Of a stretch of 64,000 nucleotides of DNA, positions 16,389 through 24,992 are shown piece by piece. Below the pieces are notes generated by a model. It made no database searches. It was not told where the DNA came from and was given only the letters and a program-made list of their open reading frames with translations. A program made the position numbers and the translations under genes. Position 1 is the stretch's first letter. Each line of letters begins with the position of its first letter. Source of the DNA: Motilibacter peucedani (GTDB taxonomy: Bacteria > Actinomycetota > Actinomycetes > Motilibacterales > Motilibacteraceae); NCBI RefSeq assembly GCF_003634695.1, contig NZ_RBWV01000010.1, positions 434,001 to 498,000 on the forward strand, in the 5' to 3' direction.

Positions 16389-16460
16389 GGGCGATTAGCT
16401 CAGTGGGAGAGCGCCTCGTTCACACCGAGGAGGTCGGCGGTTCGAAACCGCCATCGCCCA
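16389..16460 (+). tRNA. tRNA-Val (anticodon CAC)
   Basis: 72 bases with acceptor GGGCGAT/ATCGCCC, anticodon stem CCTCG/CGAGG around TTCACAC, T-arm GGCGG TTCGAAA CCGCC, discriminator A, CCA not encoded. Acceptor and D-arm are identical to the tRNA-Val(GAC) 3 kb away. Confidence 0.96.
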
Positions 16461-16520
16461 CCCGAGACCCCTGCTCCACCGGGCCGGCAGCGACGCGGCC
16501 CCCGGCACCACCTCGCACTC

Positions 16521-16584
16521 AGCGGTAGCGACCGCGGTCCGGCGGTAGCCCAGGGGGTACCGGCCGCCGGTCCTTGCTACCGCT
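16521..16584 (+). repeat. 64-bp palindromic repeat, copy 1
   Basis: Bounded by 9-bp inverted ends AGCGGTAGC and GCTACCGCT, with a nested near-palindrome (GACCGCGGTCC...GGCCGCCGGTC) and central GGTAGCC and GGTACC. It can fold into one long hairpin. Identical to the copy at 16678 except for one base. Form and size recall REP/REPIN-type elements. Confidence 0.8.
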
Positions 16585-16629
16585 CGCCTGTTCGGTGCTC
16601 CGCTTCGCGACGTGGGCGTAGGGGTGGGG

Positions 16630-16665
16630 CTACCTCAGCGGTAGCAGCGTCGGCCAGGCGGTAGT
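16630..16665 (+). repeat. Degenerate GGTAGC repeat unit
   Basis: GCTACCTCAGCGGTAGC forms a short palindrome, followed by another GGCGGTAGT. It shares the end motif of the two 64-bp copies that flank it but lacks their core, so it is probably a decayed or partial copy. Confidence 0.5.
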
Positions 16666-16677
16666 GCTCTGGCTCTG

Positions 16678-16741
16678 AGCGGTAGCGACCGCGGCCCGGC
16701 GGTAGCCCAGGGGGTACCGGCCGCCGGTCCTTGCTACCGCT
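16678..16741 (+). repeat. 64-bp palindromic repeat, copy 2
   Basis: Same 64 bases and same orientation as the copy at 16521, differing only by C for T at internal position 18. Ends are AGCGGTAGC and GCTACCGCT. Confidence 0.8.
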
Positions 16742-16802
16742 CGCCCGGGTCACCCCGCCAGGTGGGCCGCAAACGGGTGGAGGGGTGCTGCGCGTGCCTC
16801 GG

Positions 16803-16808
16803 TAGGCT
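16803..16808 (+). promoter_or_regulatory. -10 box before thrS
   Basis: TAGGCT, 48 bases before the thrS start, with the last palindromic repeat about 60 bases upstream. Confidence 0.35.
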
Positions 16809-16856
16809 GCGGAGGGGCGCCAGTCGGGCGCGCCGCGTACGCCGAGAGGACCCTCC

Positions 16857-18836
16857 GTGCCGAACCTGCGCATCACCGTCGCGACTGCTGCCGAGCGGGC
16901 CGAGCGCGAGGTGGCGACGGGCACGACGGCGGCGGACCTGTTCGGCGACGACAAGGCGGTCGTGGTCGCCCGGGTCAACGGCACGCTGCGCGACCTGTCG
17001 CACGCGCTGGCCGAGGGTGACGTGGTGGAGCCCGTGCGTGCCGACGAGCCCGACGGCCGCCAGGTCGTGCGGCACTCCGCTGCCCACGTGCTGGCCCAGG
17101 CGGTGCAGGACATCAACCCGAGCGCGAAGCTGGGCATCGGCCCGCCCATCGTCAACGGGTTCTACTACGACTTCGACGTCGAGACCCCGTTCACCCCTGA
17201 CGACCTCGCCAAGATCGAGAAGCGCATGCAGGCCATCCAGAAGGAGGGCCAGTCGTTCGCCCGCCGGGTGGTCACCGACGACGAGGCGCGCGCCGAGCTC
17301 GCCGACGAGCCCTACAAGCTCGAGCTCATCGGGCTCAAGGGCGGGGCGGGCGACGAGGGCGACGCCTCGGTCGAGGTCGGCGGCGCCGAGCTGACGATCT
17401 ACGACAACCTCAAGCGCGACGGCTCGCTGGCGTGGAAGGACCTCTGCCGGGGCCCGCACGTGCCGACGACCCGGCACATCCCGGCGTTCGCGCTGCAGCG
17501 CAGCGCGGCCGCCTACTGGCGCGGCAGCGAGAAGAACCCGCAGCTGCAGCGCATCTACGGCACCGCGTGGGAGTCGCGCGAGGCGCTCAAGGACTACCAG
17601 ACCATGCTGGTCGAGGCCGAGAAGCGCGACCATCGCCGCCTGGGCACCGAGCTCGACCTGTTCTCCATCCCGGACGAGATCGGCTCGGGCCTCGCCGTCT
17701 TTCACCCCAAGGGCGGCGTCGTGCGCCGGGTGATGGAGGACTACTCGCGCCGCCGGCACGAGGAGGCCGACTACTCCTTCGTCAACACCCCGCACCTGAC
17801 CAAGAGCTCGCTGTTCGAGACCTCGGGCCACCTCGACTGGTACGCCGACGGCATGTACCCGCCCATGCAGCTCGACGAGGGCCAGAGCTACCACCTCAAG
17901 CCGATGAACTGCCCCATGCACAACCTGGTCTTCCGCAGCCGCGGACGGTCCTACCGCGAGCTGCCGCTGCGGCTGTTCGAGTTCGGCACCGTCTACCGCT
18001 ACGAGAAGTCCGGCGTCGTGCACGGGCTGACCCGAGCCCGCGGCTTCACCCAGGACGACGCCCACATCTACTGCACCAAGGAGCAGATGCCGGGCGAGCT
18101 CGACAGCCTGCTTACCTTCGTGCTCGACCTGCTGCGCGACTACGGCCTCTCGGAGTTCTACCTCGAGCTCTCCACCCGCGACCCGGAGAAGTCCGTCGGC
18201 AGCGACGAGGACTGGGCCGAGGCGACCGAGGCGCTCCGCGCGGCCGCCGAGAAGCAGGACCTCGAGCTGGTCATGGACCCCGGCGGCGCCGCGTTCTACG
18301 GCCCGAAGATCTCCGTACAGGCCAAGGACGCCATCGGGCGCACGTGGCAGCTCTCGACCATCCAGGTCGACTTCCAGCTGCCGCAGCGCTTCGACCTCGA
18401 GTACCAAGCGGCCGACGGCACCCGGCAGCGCCCGGTGATGATCCACCGCGCGCTGTTCGGCTCGATCGAGCGCTTCTTCGCCGTGCTGCTCGAGCACTAC
18501 GCCGGCGCGTTTCCCGCGTGGCTGGCGCCTGTGCAGGTCGTGGGCATCCCGATCACCGAGGCGCACGTCGAGCACCTGCGCGAGGTGGCCGCGGAGCTCA
18601 AGCGTCACGGCGTACGCGTCGAGGTCGACGCCTCGGACGACCGGATGCAGAAGAAGATCCGCAACGCGCAGAAGCAGAAGGTCCCGTTCATGCTGCTCGC
18701 GGGCGACGAGGACGTCGCCAAGGGCGCCGTCTCGTTCCGCTACCGCGACGGCGAGCAGAAGAACGGCGTGCCGGTCTCCGAGGCGGTCGCCGAGATCGTG
18801 GCAGCCATCGCCGGGCGCCAGGCGGCCACGCACTAG
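16857..18836 (+). CDS. thrS: Threonine-tRNA ligase
   Basis: 659 residues, full length. TGS domain (1-65), editing domain with [10 protein letters not shown] and the second zinc-site-like segment DLCRGPHV, then the class II catalytic core: motif 2 [15 protein letters not shown], zinc/threonine ligands in [26 protein letters not shown] and motif 3 near [16 protein letters not shown]; an anticodon-binding domain ends the protein. GTG start with GAGAGGA upstream. First gene of a run that continues with the HIT hydrolase. Confidence 0.96.
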   Translation: MPNLRITVATAAERAEREVATGTTAADLFGDDKAVVVARVNGTLRDLSHALAEGDVVEPVRADEPDGRQVVRHSAAHVLAQAVQDINPSAKLGIGPPIVNGFYYDFDVETPFTPDDLAKIEKRMQAIQKEGQSFARRVVTDDEARAELADEPYKLELIGLKGGAGDEGDASVEVGGAELTIYDNLKRDGSLAWKDLCRGPHVPTTRHIPAFALQRSAAAYWRGSEKNPQLQRIYGTAWESREALKDYQTMLVEAEKRDHRRLGTELDLFSIPDEIGSGLAVFHPKGGVVRRVMEDYSRRRHEEADYSFVNTPHLTKSSLFETSGHLDWYADGMYPPMQLDEGQSYHLKPMNCPMHNLVFRSRGRSYRELPLRLFEFGTVYRYEKSGVVHGLTRARGFTQDDAHIYCTKEQMPGELDSLLTFVLDLLRDYGLSEFYLELSTRDPEKSVGSDEDWAEATEALRAAAEKQDLELVMDPGGAAFYGPKISVQAKDAIGRTWQLSTIQVDFQLPQRFDLEYQAADGTRQRPVMIHRALFGSIERFFAVLLEHYAGAFPAWLAPVQVVGIPITEAHVEHLREVAAELKRHGVRVEVDASDDRMQKKIRNAQKQKVPFMLLAGDEDVAKGAVSFRYRDGEQKNGVPVSEAVAEIVAAIAGRQAATH

Positions 18837-18847
18837 GGTCGGGCGCC

Positions 18848-19354
18848 ATGGATGGGGACGCGTTCGACCGGCTGTGGACCCCGCACCGGATGGCCTACAT
18901 CAAGGGCGAGGGCAAGCCCGGCGACGACGGCGAGTACTGCCCCTTCTGCCGCATCCCGACCCTCGGCGACGAGGAGGGGCTGGTCGTCGCGCGCGGGCGC
19001 TCGGTCTACGCGGTGCTCAACCTCTACCCCTACAACGCCGGGCACCTGCTCGTGGTCCCCTACCGCCACGTGCCCGACTACACCGACATCGACGTCGACG
19101 AGACGGCGGAGTTCGGCGCGTTCACCAAGCGGGCGATGACCGTCATCCGCTCGGTGAGCGGCGCCCACGGCTTCAACATCGGCATGAACCAGGGCTCGAT
19201 CGCCGGTGCCGGCATCGCCGCCCACCTCCACCAGCACGTGGTGCCGAGGTGGGGCGGCGACACCAACTTCATGCCGGTGGTGGCGCAGACGCGGGTGCTC
19301 CCGCAGCTGCTCGCTGATACTCGCGACCTGCTGGCGGAGGCGTGGGCGGGCTGA
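18848..19354 (+). CDS. HIT-family nucleotide hydrolase/phosphorylase
   Basis: 168 residues. CPFC at residues 31-34 begins a zinc-binding N-terminus, LNLYPYNAGHLLVVPYRHV follows, and the catalytic histidine triad is HLHQHVVPRW. In mycobacteria the equivalent gene between thrS and pgsA codes for an Ap4A phosphorylase, so removal of diadenosine tetraphosphate is the likely role. Its last 86 bases lie under the 3' end of the oppositely oriented HTTM-like gene. Confidence 0.9.
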   Translation: MDGDAFDRLWTPHRMAYIKGEGKPGDDGEYCPFCRIPTLGDEEGLVVARGRSVYAVLNLYPYNAGHLLVVPYRHVPDYTDIDVDETAEFGAFTKRAMTVIRSVSGAHGFNIGMNQGSIAGAGIAAHLHQHVVPRWGGDTNFMPVVAQTRVLPQLLADTRDLLAEAWAG

Positions 19355-20171
19355 GGCGGGTCCACCACCGCTCGAGCGGCAGGAAGGCCGCCAGGCAGAT
19401 GATGTGCGGCCAGAACATGATGGTGATGCCGGCGTAGGTCGCGAGGTGGAAGCTGAGCCAGAACGCGACCACCCGCACTTGCCAGCGCAGGGGCAGGAAC
19501 AGCGCGACCGGCGAGAGCAGCTCGAAGGCCAGGATGACGTACTGGCCGACGTGCAGCGTCCAGGGCACGTCGAGCATCCAGTTCGAGAGGAACGTGCCAC
19601 GGCGTACCACTGCGCGCGCCAGCGTCGCCGAGTCGACCCAGCCCCAGCCACCGAAGCGGACCTTCGTCACGCCGGCGAGGAAGTACGTCGCGACCACCGC
19701 GAGCTGGATGCAGCGCAATGCCCAGCCCGCGGCCTCCGACGGGTGCGGCAGGCCGGTGGTGCGGCCTACGCGCAGCCGGCCGACCGTGGGCAGCACCGCC
19801 AGGGCGATGAGCAGGTCGAAGCGGTCGTGGTCGACCTTGCCGTAGGAGAAGGCGATGACCTGGTACTCGCCCCACAGCGCGAAGACCGTCCACCCGAGCA
19901 GGCGCGGCGCGCGCCCGGTCAGCGCGAGCAGGGCGGCGACCGCGGAGCCGTACTTGCAGACGTCGACGAGCGCGACGCTCGGCGTGGGCAGGTGGAGCAG
20001 GTCGCCGACGACCAGCGGGGTGTAGAGGTCGGGGCTCGCGCTGCCGTGCGGGTCGCCCCACGTGTGCAGCAGCAGCACGTCGACCGGGATGAACAGGTAG
20101 ACCAGCCAGCGCAACGCTGCGACGCGCTCGCGGGGAAGCGCCGGCACGAGCGCGGACACGACGCGGTTCAC
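19269..20171 (-). CDS. Multispan membrane protein, HTTM-like
   Basis: 300 residues with about six hydrophobic segments and many Trp, His and Arg in the loops (VDVLLLHTWGDP, GTFLSNWMLDVPW, HLATYAGITIMFWPHIICLAAF). The layout resembles HTTM / SdpB-like membrane proteins distantly related to vitamin K carboxylase; the match is by eye and no catalytic function is claimed. GTG at 20171 overlaps the stop of the upstream single-span gene (GTGA). The Pro/Ala-rich tail of about 30 residues runs antisense to the HIT gene. Confidence 0.6.
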   Translation of the reverse strand: MNRVVSALVPALPRERVAALRWLVYLFIPVDVLLLHTWGDPHGSASPDLYTPLVVGDLLHLPTPSVALVDVCKYGSAVAALLALTGRAPRLLGWTVFALWGEYQVIAFSYGKVDHDRFDLLIALAVLPTVGRLRVGRTTGLPHPSEAAGWALRCIQLAVVATYFLAGVTKVRFGGWGWVDSATLARAVVRRGTFLSNWMLDVPWTLHVGQYVILAFELLSPVALFLPLRWQVRVVAFWLSFHLATYAGITIMFWPHIICLAAFLPLERWWTRLSPPTPPPAGREYQRAAAGAPASAPPPA

Positions 20172-20641
20172 GGCGCGGTCCAGGTCGCGAGCGTCTCGCG
20201 GCGGACCTCGCCGGTCGGGCCGCCGTCATGGAGGACGGTCGCGACGCGGACGACGCGCAGACCGGTCCACGGCGCACCACCGGGGGCCAGACGCGCGTGC
20301 GTGGCAGCCAGGTCGCCGAGCAGCTCCGGGTCGGCCACCAGGCGGGGCAGCTGGCCCTCAGCCTCGGCGCGGTTGATGCCGACGCTGCCGGGAGTCAGCG
20401 GTGCGGGCGTCCAGCCGTCGGTGGTGCGTGCCTCGAGGGTCAGCACGGTGACGACGCCGTCGGGGTCGGTGCTGGTCGCGTACATCTTCATCGGCGCCAG
20501 GGGCCACCAGTCGTCGTAGCCCCACAGCGTGCCCGAGACGGCTCCCACGACCAGCAGCACGGTCACGGCGACCCGCCAGCTCCGGCTCGCCGGCGGCAGC
20601 GCCACCGGCTCCACGTCGGCCGCGGGCGTCGAGGTCGGCAC
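20168..20641 (-). CDS. Single-span membrane partner of the HTTM-like protein
   Basis: 157 residues. One membrane helix (residues about 22-42, VAVTVLLVVGAVSGTLWGY) is followed by an extracytoplasmic domain that opens WWPLAPMKMYATSTDPDG. A W-P-x-x-P-M-x-M-(Y/F) turn after the helix often accompanies HTTM-like neighbours. The GTG at 20641 sits six bases after a TACGCT -10 box, so it should be leaderless. Its stop overlaps the next gene's start. Function unknown. Confidence 0.6.
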   Translation of the reverse strand: MPTSTPAADVEPVALPPASRSWRVAVTVLLVVGAVSGTLWGYDDWWPLAPMKMYATSTDPDGVVTVLTLEARTTDGWTPAPLTPGSVGINRAEAEGQLPRLVADPELLGDLAATHARLAPGGAPWTGLRVVRVATVLHDGGPTGEVRRETLATWTAP

Positions 20642-20690
20642 GCTGCGAGCGTAGCCCGCGCCTGCTGGGTGGCCCGGTAGCCTGGCGGAG

Positions 20691-22073
20691 GTGAGCACGC
20701 GCTGGAAGGTCGGGGGCGCGGTCGTCGCGGTCCTCGCGATCTCGCTCACCACTGCGTACGCCACAGCTGAGCCCCGCGGCGCAGCCGTGCTCCCGCACCC
20801 GAAGACGGTCGGCATCGCCGGGCGCCCCGGCAGCGTCGTCGCCTACGCCTCGGCCCCCGAGGGCGCGAGCTGGGTGCCGCACAGCAGCGTCCTGCGCCTG
20901 GCGGACGGGTCGTACGTCGCGGCCGCGCCCCAGCCCCGCACCGGGTTCGCCACCCCGGACCCGAGCGCCGACGACGCGGCCCGCATCGCGGCCCTCGCCG
21001 AGGCGAGGTCGCAGCAGGCCTGGCTCGCGGCCGGGCACGTGCCGGGCGACCCGGGGCTGCGGCCCATGGCCGAGCGCGCCCTGCTCGACCTGCGGCTGCT
21101 GACCGCAGCCGACGGCGCGGTCGTCGCCGCGCCCTACGGCATCTGGTCCTACGTCTGGCCGCGCGACTCGGCGTCTGTGGCAGCGGCCTACGCGGTCACC
21201 GCCCACCTGCCGGAAGCGGTGTCGGTGCTCCGCTGGGTCGCGTCCCAGCAGCGCGACGACGGCACGTGGGCCGCACGCACGCGTCCGGACGGGAGCGGGC
21301 CGCCCGACGACCGGCCCGACCAGCTCGACGCCGGCGGGTGGTTCTCGTGGGCTGTGTGGTTCGTCGCGGCGGAGCAGTCCCGGTCCGGCGACCGGCGCGG
21401 CGCTGAGGCGACCCTGCGCGAGCTCGGCCCGCAGGTGCTGCTCGCGGCGCGCGCGGTCGACGCGCGTGTCGACGACGACGGCATGCCCGGCACGACGCCT
21501 GACTACTGGGAGAACGACGTCTCCGGCCCGACGCTCGGGACGGCGGCGGTGCTGCTCTCCGGCATGCGCGCAGCTGCCGACGTGGCGCGACGCCTGGGGC
21601 AGCAGTCACCGGCGAGCGAGGTCGCCTCCCGGCTCGAGGGTGCCCTCACCGAGCACTGGCTGGTCTCACCCTCGCGCTACGCCGACGGCGAGGGCGGCGC
21701 GGACGCGGCGCTGGCCTGGGCGGGTCCGCCCTTCTCGCCGGCCGGCGCCGACCGCCTGCAGCTGCTGCGCGCGGCCGAGACGGCCTTGCGCGCGCCCAAC
21801 GGCGGCCTGCGGCCGGGGGAGCGGTTCAAGGACGCGCAGACGTCCTGGACGCCTGAGACGGCGGCGTTCGCGCTGGCGCACGCGGCGCTCGGCGACCGCG
21901 ACGGAGCGCTCGCGCAGCTGCGCTGGCTGGACGCGCACCGTACGGCTCTGGGCGCCCTGCCTGAGAAGGTCGACAGCACCGGCCGTCCGGTGTCGGTCGC
22001 GCCACTCGCGTGGACCGACGCGACCGTGCTGCTGGCGCTGACGGCCCTCGAGCGCCCCTTGCCGGTGCCCTAG
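20691..22073 (+). CDS. Exported glucoamylase-like (GH15-like, six-hairpin fold) protein
   Basis: 460 residues with an uncleaved or cleaved N-terminal signal (VVAVLAISLTTAYATA). YGIWSYVWPRDSASVAAAY near residue 147 matches the conserved (W)x(R)D segment of GH15 glucoamylases, and TPDYWENDV and TSWTPETAAFALA resemble later (alpha/alpha)6 helices and the catalytic-base region. Substrate unknown; a role on alpha-glucans or a surface glycan is inferred. A TAGCCT -10 box ends seven bases before the GTG (leaderless). It converges on the EF-G2 gene four bases apart. Confidence 0.7.
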   Translation: MSTRWKVGGAVVAVLAISLTTAYATAEPRGAAVLPHPKTVGIAGRPGSVVAYASAPEGASWVPHSSVLRLADGSYVAAAPQPRTGFATPDPSADDAARIAALAEARSQQAWLAAGHVPGDPGLRPMAERALLDLRLLTAADGAVVAAPYGIWSYVWPRDSASVAAAYAVTAHLPEAVSVLRWVASQQRDDGTWAARTRPDGSGPPDDRPDQLDAGGWFSWAVWFVAAEQSRSGDRRGAEATLRELGPQVLLAARAVDARVDDDGMPGTTPDYWENDVSGPTLGTAAVLLSGMRAAADVARRLGQQSPASEVASRLEGALTEHWLVSPSRYADGEGGADAALAWAGPPFSPAGADRLQLLRAAETALRAPNGGLRPGERFKDAQTSWTPETAAFALAHAALGDRDGALAQLRWLDAHRTALGALPEKVDSTGRPVSVAPLAWTDATVLLALTALERPLPVP

Positions 22074-22077
22074 CCGC

Positions 22078-24255
22078 TCAGTGCGCGGCGGCCTCGGCGA
22101 GGACCTTCGCAGCCAGGTGCGAGGGCATGGGCTCGTGGCGGACGAACGAGCGGGTGAAGCTGCCGCCGCCGTGGGAGAGCGAGCGCAGGTCGACCGCGTA
22201 GGTCGTGACCTCGCTGGCGGGCACCTCCGCCTTGATCATGGTGCGGCCGCCGGCGACCGGCTCCTGGCCGAGGACCCGGCCGCGCCGGCCCGACAGGTCG
22301 GACATGACGGCGCCGAGGAACTCGTCGGAGACCAGCACCGAGAGCAGGTCGACCGGCTCGAGCAGGCTGACCGCGCCCGAGGACGCCGCGTCCTTGAGGG
22401 CCAGCGCACCGGCGGTCTGGAAGGCCGCGTCGGAGGAGTCGACCGAGTGCGCCTTGCCGTCGGTCAGCGTGACGCGCAGGTCGACCACGGGGTAGCCGGC
22501 CGTGAGCCCGCGTGCCATCTGGGTGCGGACGCCCTTCTCGACCGAGCCGATGAACTGGCGGGGGACCGCGCCGCCGACGACCTTGTCGACGAACTCGAAG
22601 CCGCCGCCGACGGGCAGCGGCTCGATCTCGATGTCGACGACGGCGAACTGGCCGTGCCCGCCGGACTGCTTGACGTGTCGGCCGTGTCCCTTGGCCGGCC
22701 CGCTGAAGGTCTCGCGCAGCGACATCCGCACCGGCACGGTGTCGACCGCGACGCCGTAGCGGCCGGACAGGCGCGAGAGCACGACCTCGACGTGCGCCTC
22801 GCCCATGCACCAGAGCACGAGCTGCCCGTCGGAGATCTCCGAGTCCTCGCTGCCCTGCTCGAGGCGCAGGGTCGGGTCCTCGGCGACCAGGCGGGCCAGC
22901 GCGGTGGCGAGCTTGTCCTCGTCGGCGCGTGACCGGGCGGTGACCGCCACCGGGAGCAGCGGCTCGGGCATGGTCCAGGGCTCGACCAGCGCGGGCAGGT
23001 CCTTCGCCGACAGCGTGTCGCCGGTCTCGGCGTGGGTGAGCTTGGCGACCGCCACGACGTCGCCGGCCACGGCGTACGGCACCTGGCGCTGGCTGCGGCC
23101 GGAGGGCGAGCTCAGCGCGCCCGTGCGCTCGTCGTCGTCGTGGTCGGCGTGCCCGGTCGTGCCGCCGAAGAACGACGCCGCGTGGCCGGAGACGTGCACG
23201 GGCGCGTCGGGCAGCAGCGTGCCCGAGAAGACCCGCACCAGGCTGAGCCGCCCGACGTAGGGGTCGCTCACCGTCTTGACCACCTCGGCCACCAGCGGCC
23301 CCGAGGGGTCGGCGGACTCGATGCCCAGCGGCTGGCCGGTGGGCGTGGTCACCGCCGGCAGCGGGTGCTCGAGCGGGGTGGGGAACGCGTCGACGACGAG
23401 GTCGAGCACCTCCTGCATGCCCACGCCGGACAGCGGCGCGACGGCCAGCACCGGGTGGAAGGCGCCTCGGGCCACGGCCTTCTCGAGGTCCTCGACAACG
23501 ACGCCGAGCTCGATCTCCTCGCCGGCGAGGTAGCGGTCGAGCAGCGTCTCGTCCTCGGACTCGCTGATGATCGCCTCGAGCAGCGTGCCGCGGGCGTCGA
23601 CCGTCGCGTCGACGTGCTCGTGCTCGGCGGGCCGCTCGCTGCGGGACCCGCCGCTGTAGTCGACGATGCGCTGGCCGAGCAGCTCGTAGATGCCGGCCAC
23701 GGAGCCGTCGTCGTCGAGCAGCGGCACGTGCAGCGGCACCACGCCGTCGCCGAAGACCCGCTGGCACACGGCGACCGCCTCGTCGAAGTCGGCGCGGTCC
23801 TTGTCGAGCTTGGTGACGACGACGGCACGCGGCATGCCGACCGCCGCGCACTCCTCCCACAGCAGCTGGGTCGAGGCGTCGAGCCCGTCGACGGCCGAGA
23901 CGACGAACAGCGCCGCGTCGGCGGCCCGCAGGCCGGCCCGCAGCTCACCGACGAAGTCGGCGTAGCCGGGTGCGTCGAGCAGGTTGACCTTCGTGCCGCG
24001 GTGCCACAGCGGCGCCAGCGCCAGCGAGACCGAGCGGTGGGTGCGCAGCTCGACCTCGTCGGAGTCGCACACCGTGGTGCCGTCCTCGACGCGCCCCGCG
24101 CGCGGCACCACCCCTGCCGCCGCGAGCAGCGCCTCGGCCAGCGTCGTCTTGCCCGACCCGCTGTGGCCGACCAGCACCACGTTGCGGACCTGCTCGGGAC
24201 GTTCGGCGACCGGACCGGGTCCGGTCGCCCCAGCGGGGGCGCCTGCTCTGCTCAT
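22078..24255 (-). CDS. fusA2: Elongation factor G-like GTPase (EF-G2)
   Basis: 725 residues with EF-G domain order: G domain, domain II, III, IV (FVDKVVGGAVPRQFIGSVEKG) and V. The G motifs differ from housekeeping EF-G: P-loop GHSGSGKTT instead of GHxDxGKTT, DAPGYADF instead of DTPGHVDF (the catalytic His is Tyr), and TKLDKD for NKxD. This is the EF-G2 paralogue seen in actinomycetes (mycobacterial FusA2), with unsettled function. Not next to ribosomal genes. An internal His/Asp-rich segment (HADHDDDERTG) loops out of domain II. ATG at 24255. Confidence 0.88.
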   Translation of the reverse strand: MSRAGAPAGATGPGPVAERPEQVRNVVLVGHSGSGKTTLAEALLAAAGVVPRAGRVEDGTTVCDSDEVELRTHRSVSLALAPLWHRGTKVNLLDAPGYADFVGELRAGLRAADAALFVVSAVDGLDASTQLLWEECAAVGMPRAVVVTKLDKDRADFDEAVAVCQRVFGDGVVPLHVPLLDDDGSVAGIYELLGQRIVDYSGGSRSERPAEHEHVDATVDARGTLLEAIISESEDETLLDRYLAGEEIELGVVVEDLEKAVARGAFHPVLAVAPLSGVGMQEVLDLVVDAFPTPLEHPLPAVTTPTGQPLGIESADPSGPLVAEVVKTVSDPYVGRLSLVRVFSGTLLPDAPVHVSGHAASFFGGTTGHADHDDDERTGALSSPSGRSQRQVPYAVAGDVVAVAKLTHAETGDTLSAKDLPALVEPWTMPEPLLPVAVTARSRADEDKLATALARLVAEDPTLRLEQGSEDSEISDGQLVLWCMGEAHVEVVLSRLSGRYGVAVDTVPVRMSLRETFSGPAKGHGRHVKQSGGHGQFAVVDIEIEPLPVGGGFEFVDKVVGGAVPRQFIGSVEKGVRTQMARGLTAGYPVVDLRVTLTDGKAHSVDSSDAAFQTAGALALKDAASSGAVSLLEPVDLLSVLVSDEFLGAVMSDLSGRRGRVLGQEPVAGGRTMIKAEVPASEVTTYAVDLRSLSHGGGSFTRSFVRHEPMPSHLAAKVLAEAAAH

Positions 24256-24314
24256 GACGTCAGAGCCTGCTCCGTCGCACCGCTGCGGTGCAAGGAGCCG
24301 GGCCGTCCGGCACC

Positions 24315-24320
24315 TAGCAT
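24315..24320 (+). promoter_or_regulatory. -10 box before pgsA
   Basis: TAGCAT, 35 bases before the chosen pgsA ATG. It heads the pgsA-acyltransferase-pimA-lemA-like cluster. Confidence 0.35.
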
Positions 24321-24354
24321 GGCGAGCGCGACTGACGGACGACGACGGGACGAC

Positions 24355-24987
24355 ATGCTCAACAAGTACGCGCGGGTGGCCATCGCGCGCGTGATGACCC
24401 CGCTGGCGCGCCTGCTGGTGCGTGCCGGCATCAGCCCCGACATCGTGACGCTGCTGGGGACCCTCGGCGTCTGCGCCGGCGCGCTCGGGTTCTTCCCCCG
24501 CGGCGAGCTGTTCTGGGGCACGATCGTGATCACCTGCTTCGTCTTCAGCGACGTGGTCGACGGCACCATGGCGCGCCTGTCCGGCCGCTCGTCGGTGTGG
24601 GGCGCGTGGCTCGACTCCTCGACCGACCGCGCAGGGGACGCGGCGATCTTCGGCGGCATCGCCGTCTGGGGCGCCCACGGTGGCCACGACGACTGGGTCG
24701 CCGGCCTCGCGCTCTACGGCCTGGTCGCAGGCTCGCTGGTGTCCTACGTCAAGGCGCGCGCCGAGGGCCTGGGCATGCGGGCGAACGTCGGCATCATGGA
24801 GCGCTCCGACCGGCTCGTCACCATCCTGGTCGCCGCCGGGCTCGACGGGCTCGGCGTGCCCTACGTGCTCGCCATCGCGCTGTGGGCGGTGGCGATCGGC
24901 GCCACGCTCACCGTCGTGCAGCGCACGATCCTCGTCCGCAGCCAGGCGATCGCCCTGCCCGGGGCCGACGCCGAGCGGGCGGTCTGA
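24355..24987 (+). CDS. pgsA: Phosphatidylinositol phosphate synthase
   Basis: 210 residues and about six membrane helices. Joins CDP-diacylglycerol to inositol phosphate. The CDP-alcohol phosphotransferase signature runs from about residue 65: DGTMAR, eight residues, then GAWLDSSTD (D-G-x2-A-R-x8-G-x3-D-x3-D). Followed five bases on by the acyltransferase and then pimA, the gene order of mycobacterial PIM synthesis. An ATG 12 codons upstream overlaps the -10 box, so the inner ATG is preferred. Confidence 0.9.
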   Translation: MLNKYARVAIARVMTPLARLLVRAGISPDIVTLLGTLGVCAGALGFFPRGELFWGTIVITCFVFSDVVDGTMARLSGRSSVWGAWLDSSTDRAGDAAIFGGIAVWGAHGGHDDWVAGLALYGLVAGSLVSYVKARAEGLGMRANVGIMERSDRLVTILVAAGLDGLGVPYVLAIALWAVAIGATLTVVQRTILVRSQAIALPGADAERAV

Positions 24988-24992
24988 GCCGG

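Larger units (their letters stand above)
16461..16856. other. 396-base intergenic region holding GGTAGC palindromic repeats
   Basis: No coding frame with the genome's codon pattern is visible. The left and middle parts carry two 64-bp palindromic repeats and a degenerate third unit. The right part has a TAGGCT -10 box (16803-16808) and ribosome site for thrS. Confidence 0.6.

Noticed and set aside
16521-16741. Reading the GGTAGC repeats as a CRISPR array
   Set aside because: Only two full units, palindromic over their whole length, no regular spacers, no cas genes.
16742-16856. T-box riboswitch before thrS
   Set aside because: The leader after the likely -10 is only about 40 bases, far too short, and no T-box sequence is present. 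The same applies to alaS.
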